NCBI GenBank assembly: GCA_000827265.1
Contig: KN834753.1
Coordinates: 650,686 to 714,685, forward strand
DNA length: 64,000 nt
Origin: Collybiopsis luxurians FD-317 M1
Lineage: Eukaryota; Basidiomycota; Agaricomycetes; Agaricales; Omphalotaceae
Direction of reading: 5' to 3'
Positions 27,339-37,730 of the stretch are shown one piece after another. The first letter of the stretch is position 1. Each line of letters begins with the position of its first letter. A program made the translations under genes and the position numbers. The notes under the pieces are model-generated. The model worked only from the letters and a program-made list of their open reading frames with translations, did not search any database and had not been told where the DNA came from.

Positions 27339-29544
27339 TCAAGCAACAGACGAACCGCCGTAAAGGATCATATTAGGGAAAGATGTAAAAACATACTGCA
27401 TGCGACAAAATTAGATTACTGTGAACAGAGTCAAAAGAGGATACGTACATCTCGGTATGTTTGCTGCAGGCGCATTCTCAGCAAGCATTTACCAGGAACG
27501 ACGGAGCTCGTTGATGGATCGAGCCAAAGTTTGTAAAGTGCATGATCAGCGGGGATATTGTTTTTCAAGTGACGTCTAAGAATGGCCCAACCGGACCCGT
27601 CATAATGCATTCCAAGGAGGCGGATTAGACGTTGAACATGGTTATGGATGAACGTATGGTAGAATTTGGGGTATGTTTCTTCTACAGTCTCTGTAGCGAT
27701 GCAGTGACCATCGAGGAACTTGAAATCAACGCCAATAGATTTCGCTAGAGTTGGCGGATGAATGCGGAGCCCTCCAAGATCTCGAATGATAAAACCGAGG
27801 ATTCGCCCGGTTGTAACGTCGATTCTGGCGAGCATGTTCTGTGCATGAGCTTCAAACGCTACCCCATTGTGCACAAGGGGTGGGATTAAAGCTTCACAAG
27901 CGATGCGTAGGTAACTAATGTATGTGTTGATGAGCCTGCAGGAATCGAGCAAGAATTAACAACCTTACTTGTCTAAAAATTCCGCTTTCTTTTCAGCTGT
28001 GTCCAGGCCGAATGCATGTTCAACAGCAGACGCTCCCGCTGGGCTACCAGCGTGACCAGATTCCAACAATGCCGCACACACAACCACATTTTGGTCGGGT
28101 GCAGGATGGAAAGTTTCCCGTAGAACGGCAGTGAAATGTTTCGCAAGGTCCGGGGCTACTCCACAATAGACTGCGCTTGCGGGCTCACGTTCAACGGTCA
28201 AGAGCTTTGGATTAATAGAAAGCCTGGGAACCACTATCTCAGAAAATCGTGGCCCAAAATCTGCCGTGTAATGCGAGATCGTTCTCAAGGCCGACGATAT
28301 CTTTACTCCCACGGAGAGTTTTAAGCTCATGCCGGGAAGTTCAGGAACCAACACTGTTCTAATTAATCGAATCAGCTTCCCTTACGCCTCCGAAAAAATC
28401 CTATTTTGGCTTACCGTGTACTGGATTGTGCAGCAGCGACCGTATTGATGCGGGGATCAAGAGCTCGAGCGTTCGAAAATCTTGCGAGGATCGTGTCGAC
28501 TTGTACTTCATGAGCGGGCATAATAACCATGGACCCGTCATCTGCGGGGAGTTTGAGACCCACAGATTCAGCAATCGAGGAGGCGAAGCGTTTCATGATG
28601 GATTCAAACTCCCCCAAGATGCTCAAGCTTGCCCTCGGAACCTGTAGAAAGTAAATTTTGGGATGTTTCCAGTCATATGGATCTGTTTCGAAGGGTAGCA
28701 TGCGAGCGCGGTGCATCTGAATAAGAGCCATTAGAAGGGGATATCTCGGTCTCCGACTTTCTACCTACGGGATGGGTTGGATGGCCCTCGACCAAACTTT
28801 GCTCCCATTCAATGGAAGGACTTCGGAGGGAAGGACACACAGGCGCATTTTCGTATGCAATTCCTGCAGGGACATACATTCAGGCTCGCTAAACTGTTGT
28901 ATGTATTGAAAATAGACTTACTTTGCCAATGGAGAGAACTCGCTAATTCATCCTGAATAGATTTTTTCTGAGCCGTTGAAAGCACGAGTTCATGAGCAAA
29001 ACGCGACCACAACAAGATGGGATCTTCAATCGGAGAAAGAATTGCATTTGAATGGAGTTTCCAAGGGGGAGGAATCAGAACCGAGAAGACTGCTGCATGG
29101 AATTTATTAACGTGATGCTACACTTTCATTCAATTTCCGGTAGACATATTAGAAGACAATTCAACTTACAGATTCAGAGGTAATAGAAGAACTGGTCGTC
29201 AGCTCGTAGATCTCAGGAAACATATCGAGCGGATCTACAAGTGCGATAGGACTTCCGTGCCTTTGGAGAAGATTCTCTCCTTTGAGTACCGGTTCGCGGT
29301 AGAGAGGAACGATTGCATAGATATCGGAAGCAACAAGATCTCTAGTGATTAAAGGTTTTTCCGAAATGAGACTTGTGGAAAGGACAACCATGATACCGGC
29401 GGCAGGACTCGCGATATTAGATGGAATCGGTAAATAAAATGCCCGTAAGAGAGATTCGGTTACGAGGCAGGAAAGAAGGCGAGACCAGATTGCATGCGCG
29501 GCGCGCGAAGCTGGTTCGAGTTGAAAGGGTTCGAAAGGTACCAT
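27339..29544 (-). CDS. NRPS-independent siderophore synthetase (IucA/IucC family)
   Basis: ATP-dependent ligase that couples a carboxylic acid such as citrate to amines or alcohols to build a siderophore. The IucA/IucC domain starts with SRLLSCLVTESLLRAFYLP and includes the substrate/ATP motif EGHPTHPMHRAR, assembled across an intron near 28735-28770, then IMPAHEVQVD and LKLSVGVKISSALRTIS (about 28320). The FhuF-like C-terminal half has VAFEAHAQNMLARID and IIRDLGGLRIHPPTL (about 27870-27760). The last exon (about 27394-27339) gives YVFTSFPNMILYGGSSVA and the stop. All key motifs are intact, so an active enzyme is expected. The start at 29544 (MVPFEPFQLEP) is a choice; an open frame continues upstream and another exon is possible. 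Fungal members occur as single genes in some basidiomycetes and Mucoromycota (rhizoferrin). The neighbouring minus-strand gene is an ABCC transporter. Confidence 0.9.
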
Positions 29545-31835
29545 TGACGACTTGAGTGTATCAATAGCAAGACGGTAGAAGATTTGCAAACAGTAAGGAA
29601 ACGGAAGGGTCGCCTTTTAAGCTGAAGCATAAGCGCAGATGAAGTCCGGACCAATCATAATAATCTTTTCCAATATTGGCCGAGTAGTAAAATTTTCTTT
29701 CTAAAGAGAGATACGTCAGACCTTTGTTGCTCCAATAAGTTCTGTGATACCCACTCACTCACTAGAATGTGTCCGGTCAGCAGAGCGTGTCTGCGCGATG
29801 CTCTGAAATGGCAAGCTTGACGGCGGTAACATCGGCAGACATTTTTCTCTCGAGTAAGATGGTTCCTAAAAAAATAAAAGACAAAGTGGAAGCCCTGGAA
29901 AGAAGAGCGGATGACAGTACCGGCTCCGGCCCTCAATCCATATCTAATCTTTGACTGGTCTAGATGATACAACTACAGGTAAACTACAGGTAAATACGAG
30001 TACCCTCAAAATCTTGACTGATCAAGTCCCCCTTCAACGTCTGCTTCCCGCTTTCCACTCATTTCAATGATATTCCAAGCAGTTATTGTGCACCCAGACG
30101 CAGGAACCATTTCGAAAGTGATGCGAGCTCATCATTAGCGAGATTTTTCCAGACATCTCAACTTCTCTCCCAAGCGTCCCCGAATTCTCAGAACGGCTTC
30201 TCAGGATAGTGTCAATCTACGATACTCCCCCGTTCCTTGAATGAAAATGTATCGCAGCTGACCCGGTTCAGCTGTACACAGCAGACAAAATAATGGAGAC
30301 AAAAGTGGAGACGACGCGTGCGCTATACAACGATTGGATAGAGAACGAGGAGGTAAAAAATTCTTGGTATCTTGGAGGATCCCACCATACCAGAGCTTTC
30401 AGTAATTTCACAGAATTGAGAAAACCAGGGCAAAGGCGGTCGAATTGTGTGCGTGTGTGTGAGCATCAAGCATTGCAAAGAGCATGATACCAAAGAATGG
30501 CCCGTGCGGCGTGGAGCTTGCACCAGGTCAGCACAGAAACACTATAGAAGCGCAGTTGAGGGCATACCAAGCAATCAAATAGCGATCTGGCGATTTTCAA
30601 GCTTCAAAAGAGCAAAATCTCTCATGGGTACATGTTCCTGCATTGTTAATGATGCTTTAACGTAGGAGATGGCGTGAATTGGGTCATAATACGCTTGAGA
30701 TCGCGCCAGGGACAACCAGAAATCAAAGTGATTATTTCCCAGTGAAATATTCGATTTGTGCAAGATGAGAAAGCACAAGCACCGAGGTCTTGTCGGATTA
30801 AAGTGATATTCAAAGAAGAAATTTAAGCCTCGGTGGTAGTGACCATTACTGGACAAGTCAGCGAAGCGACTTCTCGGCGGATAAGAGACGGTTTACGGTG
30901 TCAATCGTTCAGGCGCCCTAATCCGTCCTCAGCTCGGCATCGCATCTTGCCAACCTGATTCCTGCACATACAGCAATCAACCTCTTCAGTTGAGCACCTG
31001 AAGTTAAGCCTCGATTGACGATGTAGATAGATGGAGTGTGCACTGCTCAACACGTGATTATTGGCTAGGAACATTTTTTCCTTTCTTTTTTTTTAAGAAA
31101 AAAAAAAACTCTGTTACGCCGCGTATGTAGGTAGAACTATGTACCAAGGCGCGAGGAGCGTGATAAATCGCTCCCGTCTGAGATGGGAGGATCGTATCTG
31201 CATCCAGTGTAGGTATTGTAGCTACTGGTCGCGGCGTATTCTGCTTTCGGGTGTGGGAATGTAGGAAGACCGTCGCACGAGGGAGCATGTATTATATTAG
31301 CCACACTCTGTACCGTAGTGAACCGGGAGGAGTGCCAGGGTAAAACCGAGTTCCTTTCCAGGCGTAGCCGCTCTGTGGTCAGACAGGGTATCATCGTTCC
31401 AGGCTGTCCCACGCAACTGGGTGGCGAGCTCAGTGCACCGACGCTCCCGGGTGTAGTGCGGTAAAATGAATGGTATCAGAGCGGTTCATCGGAAGTGTAG
31501 TCGACTGGGTATTCTGCCTCGGCTTGACTATTCATGAGTGCATCGATGCGGCTTTTGAAGTTCCAGGAACGTCTTATTCTTCGCGAACGACAAAGACGGC
31601 TAGCCTGGCTTCTCTATTAAAATTTCGATTGGTAAACTAGAGCGAGCCGGAGGTTCACATTAGATGTTTCTCCTGGGGTCGGTTGTATAATTGTTCTGAG
31701 AATTCCTTGAACTGCTCACCATGTACGTTACCATTTCAGGATAGGGGAGAGTTCGGCGGCGGAGGATGCCGACTTGGGATATGAAGTGCATACATAATAT
31801 TTACTTGGCTTACCTCCTCTCAACTGAGTTGGACG
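29545..31835. other. Intergenic region, 2.3 kb
   Basis: No gene supported. It contains the promoter side of the siderophore gene and of the divergent Ser-rich gene. A T-run followed by an A-run near 31080-31110 could form a hairpin. Short ORFs have no coding character. Confidence 0.45.
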
Positions 31836-34709
31836 ATGCGGATTGTGGTCAGTGGCCGAACTCGTCAGAGTTTTGACTACGCGCCCAGTCTTTCCTCATC
31901 ATCGGCTTTGTCAATGCGAAGTGACGTTCTTGTACCAACTAATCCAACTGCTCAGTCCCTGTTGACTCTCTCGACATCTGCAAGCACTTCAACGGCATCA
32001 ACGTCCTCCAGAAGAACCAGTTTGGATTTGCTTAAGATGGATGTGAGTATACAATCAATGATTCTAAATTTGTTCTGGTGCCTGCCTACCCACTAATCAC
32101 ACGTGTAACTTGGCTTTATATTTTGTCAGTTCTCGACCTTGTTGCGCTCGCATAGTACCAGTTCAAAATCTGGGAGACGACAACTGGTAACTAACCATTT
32201 TATAATCACGACCAAAACAAGGTCTGACCATTTGGCACAGACTCACCCAGCTCAAGTCGTTGTGGATGGGACCGAGTCGGAAATGTTGGACCACGATGAT
32301 TCCGAGCGCTTGGATCGGAGGAAAGGCAATTCAGAGAACAAGGTTCGTCGAGCCAGTCCTAGTTTGCATTTGTCCAACTCAAAAGTTCTTGCAGTTCTAC
32401 CGTTTTTTGACTCGTTCCAGATCACACTCATCGAGACGAACAGCCGAGTCTGAACAACACGGTCAGGACCATGACCAGCCAATCCATTCTCGAAATTCTA
32501 GCTGGTCTTCGGCCAGATCCTCTGAGAAAAGGCCAAAATCTACAAGCACAGCGACTTCCTCAAAACCTTCCACAATTATCCCGTCGCGGCCAATTTCATC
32601 AACAACAACCGCAACGAATACAACCGTCACGCCACCGACACCTAAAGCAAGGCGACAGTTGCCTTCTTCGATACCCAAACCCATAGAATCCCCTCCAGTT
32701 CCGAAAAGCCCTACCACAACCAGGAAACGACTTCACAACATTTTCGGTCGAAAATCTTCTATCAGCAGTTCGAGAGGAACGAGTCCAGGGCCCGAGGAAG
32801 CTCCTCCTCTACCGACTCTTGTTGACGATAAACATGAACAAGGTGATAGCACCCCTCGCCCCAAAAAACAATACTCCCGTCCAACGAGTCCCACACAACG
32901 GTTCCCACGAACAAGACAGAGTCATTCCGAACCATCGACCTCGACCTCGACAACAACAAATCCCGCGTCCCACCCTCCCTCCAAGCTTGAAAACCTCTTT
33001 AAACCAACAAAGCTATTTTCTGGTTCACGCCGTGCACAATCTCCTCCCCCTCCGATCTCGCTATCACACCCGAATAGCGCGGTTTCTCCTATGCCCACTC
33101 CGTCGTCTACTAATTCCGACTCATCCCATGCGCACATCAATGGGCGGTCCGATGTTCCTATAGTATCGGCACCTTCAAAACATGCCTCGACGTCAAAGAT
33201 AGCTAGGAGAAGAGCATCGACCAATGAATCAATATCTTCTCTATCTTCTTTACACCGGACTAGTGCCTCTCAGCCCGCAGTGCTGACCTCTATACCTGTG
33301 CCTCGGATTACACATACCCCTGCAACTCCTTCTGGACCAGGCACAACACCTGTTCGCCTAAGCCAGACACCTAGAAAAGACTCTATAGAGTCCGGTTACA
33401 GATATCGACCGCTGGTTATGGATATGGTCGATGAAGAGATAGACACACGAGAATTGGAAGTGAAGGGCAAGGAAAAAGAGAAGGAAGATTTGACCGTTTC
33501 GAGAACTTCGAGCAAGGGCAAGGAGAGTGACCATTCTTCTGCCTCTGGGCGTAAATCCTCCACTCATCACCACTCCTCCCGCCACCCCTCAATCAAACCT
33601 AAAACGACCAATCTCTCCCAGATACGCTCAGCTAAACATGGTTCCTTTGATTTCGAAAGGCCTGGATGGCTTGGTGGTGCTAATGTCGCGAGGAGTTTGA
33701 GTGGTACAGCTGGCACCTCGAGGGGTTTCAGCTATCGCAACCGAAGCGGGGAGAGTGTTGGTAGTGCGGCTCGTCACGCAGAACCGTCGAGGTCGAAGAA
33801 GGAGACCAACGTGAAGATCTCTTCGAGGAGAGAGGAATATCGGAAGCGGAGTGCAGAAGCGGATGATGATCCTGCCCCTCCATACTCCGCCACTCCTGCA
33901 ACCGGTCCAGGGGCCGGACTTTCTTCATCTCTAGGGCGTAGCTCAGGTAAACGCTCAGGCATTGCTCAGCTCGTGGGAGGGTTTGTGACACATGGAGCCT
34001 TCTCGTTCGAGCCTGCAGTCCCTTCGCCCATTTCGCCGACTTTCAGTCGGCCAAGTCATGACAATGATGTCAGTGTTAAGGGCGAGAAGGAACGTGAGCG
34101 AAGAAAGGGAAAGGAGAGGACGAAGCCGCAGGAGCGCCACGAGAAGGAGAGGACGCGGGATCCAGAACGTGAAGCGCCCGGGCTGCCAAATTCTTCTAGT
34201 GTGCCATTGAGGAGCGGAAGGAAAGGACGTTCCCTCGATCTTGGAATCGGCCTGTCATGGGCGCCATCAAAGGTTCGCGAGGACGCGCTGTTACCCGGAG
34301 GCGTTCTATTTGCTAGTACGAAAGGATTAAATGGTAAGCCCAGTGACAGTACTGGCGGCCGTACGGCGCTTCGTGCAAGTAGGAGTAGAGCCGTCGATGA
34401 ATTCGGTGTCAGCATCGAGGATCGATCGAAAGTGGGTAGGAACGTAGCGGAAGAGTTCAAGAAGGCTTTAGATCCTGAGGGTTACAGCTCTTTCAAGAGA
34501 TGTGGGTCGCTTCGAGCTCGTTCGCTTTGCTGTCACTGACACGTTTGGCAGATGTCCACCAATTTGACCGCCATGATATACCATTCGACGGCTCAACTGG
34601 TATCATCACGCGCGCCCAAAGGCTGCTCGACACCCGCAGCGACATGGACGAAGAGAGCAAGAGGCTTTTGATCAACCGGCTGGTGAAGATTGTATTGCAA
34701 AATGCATGA
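31836..34709 (+). CDS. Long Ser-rich disordered protein with conserved C-terminal segment (unknown function)
   Basis: Five exons (31836-32042, 32130-32186, 32241-32342, 32395-34501, 34552-34709) stay in frame and give 876 residues. Most of the protein is low-complexity Ser/Thr/Pro/Arg with many SP/TP and RxxS sites, including a run of Ser/Thr between about residues 130 and 300. The only ordered-looking part is the C-terminal roughly 70 residues, split by the last intron: EEFKKALDPEGYSSFKRYVH, then FDRHDIPFDGSTGI, and LINRLVKIVLQNA at the end. This tail looks like the constrained part of the protein. The start is uncertain; an in-frame ATG at 31914 is an alternative. Possibly a cytoskeletal or polarity scaffold by composition, but I do not recognise it. 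Confidence 0.8.
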
Positions 34710-35409
34710 TATATCGGTCATCGGAGGTAAAAGACTGCGTCGTTTCCAATCCTCTTGCTTCCGATGATCCTTATTAGAACCATTGACTCTTTCTTCTTTT
34801 CCCTGTCCTCGTTTCCGGTTCTTCGATGCTGAATTTGGTCTGCTTCCCTCCTGTTTCTATCTTACACTCATCCCTACTGCTCTTGCTCACATTTCATTTC
34901 CCTACTTCGCATTAAAATCATTCTTCTTTGTCTTTGAGGTCTCATCTGCTGTCAATTCCATGTTTTCTAGACGATTGCCATCTTGCTTGTATCTGTAACT
35001 CTTGCGTTTTTTCTTGATGATCTATTTTCCCAATGCTCGCATGATTCTGTACCACGAGATTTTTATGTTTTTCATTTCATACGCATCTTCAGACGACCAT
35101 TTATGTTATGTTATTGGTTTTTGTCTTCTCTTCTAGCTGGCTATCCGCCTCATGTATGCTGCTAGGTTTCCTTTACTCTGATTTACGCTTCACTCTGATT
35201 TACGCTTCACACTGCCGATGGCTAGTTACCCGCTGCGATACCTTAATCCTCGATATGTTATTACTTAGGTTCTCTTTCATGTATCGACGTTTGCGCACGC
35301 TACAGTACTCCTTTAATGATATACATTGATGATACTAAGCAAGATAGTCCTACAATATAACAGCTAGAAACAAGGTGAAAGTCCGAAAATGTATTACTTG
35401 GCCGAAATG
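34710..35409. other. Convergent intergenic region, CT-rich
   Basis: Lies between the stops of two convergent genes; pyrimidine-rich, likely 3' UTR. Contains a perfect 17-bp tandem duplication at 35175-35208 (unit begins ACTCTGATT). Apparent hydrophobic ORFs on the plus strand come from the T-richness. Confidence 0.5.
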
Positions 35410-36218
35410 CTATGTGACTGGCCTTAAAGCTCTCAGTCTCTCTGCCAGCTTGTCATCCTCAACCTTATCCTTTGGCGCCGTCAAATCTGGGACACTGTCT
35501 AAATCCTTGGCGGCCAAGTCATGCTGGAGCTCAATGTTGGCTTCTTCCGCAGTCTGCTTTAGGAGCTGATCAATTTGGTCTTGCGGCGTGGATACGGCGG
35601 TGGTAGCAGACATGGTGTCCTCCATATACGACGTCTGAACGTCCAAATCTGCAAATTGAGATTCAAATTTGTCCATCACGAGCGATATCTGGGCACCGGG
35701 GGTCATTAGAATGTCTACCGGAAATCCATTGAAACTGACCTTCTCCAAGTTCATCGATTCCATAGCCTTATCCATTCCTCGAACGACTGAAGTCATATTT
35801 CCCGTCACCTGCCGCATCGTCACTGCGGTTTCTACTCGACTAGCCACGGCATCTATCCGACTGGACAATCTGAGTAAATTCAAAGCCTCGCTCTTCTTTC
35901 GTATTGCGTTGGAAGCATAGATGCGGGCGCCGTCGTTGTTACCTTGTTGCAGAGCCTGATAGGCCGAACTTGAGTATGTACAGAGAAGATGATTTTGAGA
36001 AATCGAACCTTCTTCAGTCGTGATTTCTCTGTATTCTCGTCCTTTTGCGCCTTCTTTGCTTGTCTGTTCAGGGTTTTAGCTGTGAACTAGGGAATCATCA
36101 GATAAGTAGATTACAGGATTGCCGTCGTCTAGTACCTTGAGCTGAAACAATGTTTCTGAAAAAATTGAGTATTTGTTTCAGAGATATTGGCTGCGGACAT
36201 ACTCTCGAGGTTGCTCAT
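35410..36218 (-). CDS. DID2: ESCRT-III accessory protein DID2 (Vps46/CHMP1)
   Basis: Charged multivesicular body protein that recruits Vps4 for ESCRT-III disassembly at endosomes. The N-terminus is split over several small exons: [32 protein letters not shown], then [20 protein letters not shown] and the long exon from [20 protein letters not shown]. The helical core, with MNLEK joined to [16 protein letters not shown] over a 51-bp intron (35739-35689), and the C-terminal MIM1-type helix [13 protein letters not shown] are intact. About 204 residues, the family length. The 51-bp intron is stop-free and a multiple of three. The ATG at 36218 faces the SVP26 start 66 bp away on the other strand. 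Confidence 0.94.
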
Positions 36219-36284
36219 GATGGTTAGGAAGAAAGCCGATGGCAGTGGAATCTCACGGTCCGGTACCTTTGAACACGTCCCTCA
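36219..36284. promoter_or_regulatory. Bidirectional spacer between DID2 and SVP26 starts
   Basis: 66 bp separate the divergent ATGs of two membrane-traffic genes, so the promoters must overlap. No TATA box was seen. Confidence 0.55.
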
Positions 36285-37453
36285 ATGACCTTGCTGTTTT
36301 ACCTCAGGTGAATATGCTGCGAATCTTGACGCGGCTTCTGCTAATCTTGTTGCAGCTATGTTGGGGTCCTGGTCGCATTTGCTTTCGTTACTCTTTCATT
36401 AGGTTCGTCTTTGCCGGGTCATTTGTCGTGGGCTCAACTCATTTCGGTCAGCGAGCGGGCTCCTGTACATATCCGAACTGATTGAAGAACATTCAAAACT
36501 TGCAAAAACCATCGGTCAGAGGGGAATTTATGTGCGTATATTTATTCATACGTGTAAACTGAAATATAACCTCGTACAGACAATCATAGGACTCCACATC
36601 GTTCTGTACATTACCGACTCACTCCCACTAAAGCAAACGTTGTTCTCGATATTTTGTCATGTCGTATATCTTCAAAACTTCTCCCATGCATGGCCCATCA
36701 TATCCCTCTCCTCAATATCCTTTATTGCTTCTTGTGCTTTGGTCATAGCGGACCATTTTCTCTGGTTTTTCTATTTTGCTCAACTCAACCAACAAGCAAG
36801 GCATCAGAGGTTCTATACTGGAAAACTGTCTGTCAAGCCTCCTTCATTCACTGAGGTTGCAACCTTTTTCGGGACTTGTGTATGGCTGGCACCGCTCTTT
36901 CTCTTCCTCAGTCTCAGCGCAAATGATAATACAATTCCGCTCAGATCGGGTACGTGAAATTTACGAGTCCGAATTAAGAGTACAAACTCTCATAACCGTA
37001 TGTGCAGCTGAGCCGAGTTCTCCATCTGTAAACAAGACGCAGTTCGCCCAGAAGCAACCTCGCCAACCTCTTCTTCGTTCCATATTATCTAAACTTCCAG
37101 GGTCGAAATTCTCTCGAAATGAGGGTATTATCGCCGCTTCGTCGCTTCACCGTTCGCAGTCAACACCTTCTGCTGGGATGCATACACCATCAGCTTCCGT
37201 AGGAGGGACGTATCAAAACGCGCTATCTCCTCCACCTAGATCTCCTGGTCCTCGCCAAGCGCAAAGCTTTGACTTTCACGCTCCGCAAAGCCCAAACTTT
37301 CAACTGGCTACGCCACCACGGAAAGGGTCTCCGAGTGTGCGGAGTAGATTGGCCGGAGGAGTTAATATGATGGAAGAAGGTATAGGTCTAGGTCTGAGAA
37401 GAGCTGCTGGTTCGAGAAGTCAGTCTTTAGGGGATAGCTCCAAAGAGGAATAA
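36285..37453 (+). CDS. SVP26: SVP26/TEX261 family COPII cargo adaptor, with long Ser/Pro-rich tail
   Basis: Polytopic early-Golgi/ER protein that helps load glycosyltransferases into COPII vesicles. Five exons (36285-36307, 36356-36402, 36452-36531, 36580-36949, 37008-37453) give 321 residues. The start MTLLFYL is joined by a 48-bp intron to SYVGVLVAFAFVTLSLASG; family hallmarks follow: LLYISELIEEH, IIGLHIVLYITDSLP, FSIFCHVVYLQNF, FIASCALVIADHFLWF, FTEVATFFGTCVWLAPLF and SLSANDNTIPL. Four or five membrane spans are visible. Typical family members end soon after this last motif; here the final exon adds about 145 disordered residues rich in Ser, Pro and Arg. An upstream ATG at 36239 opens another frame and was rejected. 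Confidence 0.92.
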
Positions 37454-37730
37454 GACGCTGCTTTATACTGCTTTGTATTAAAGGGAAGTGTACATGTTTC
37501 TAATTCTATTGTCTGGAAGAAAGGGATCTTTGAGTTCAAGTCGTACGTGTCGCGCTGAAGGTGAGCTCACGTGAGAAAAGCGTGCTATGACGGAGGCATA
37601 CTTGAGCCCCAATGTGTGGCGTTTCCTTTTTCAAAAACTACCACCACCTCAAAAATCTCTATCTTGCTCTCTGTCTAGTATCTATCTTGTTCTTAATCTC
37701 TTTCTGTCTAATCTATCATCTCCATACTGC

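Noticed and set aside
31480..31560. tRNA-like string GGTATCAGAGCGGTTCATCGG
   Set aside because: No matching B-box or acceptor stem could be found; no tRNA gene was supported anywhere in the window.
36239..36481. ORF starting MAVESHGPVPLN as the start of SVP26
   Set aside because: It is out of frame with the conserved SYVGVLVAFAF segment. The ATG at 36285 with a 48-bp intron gives the family sequence.
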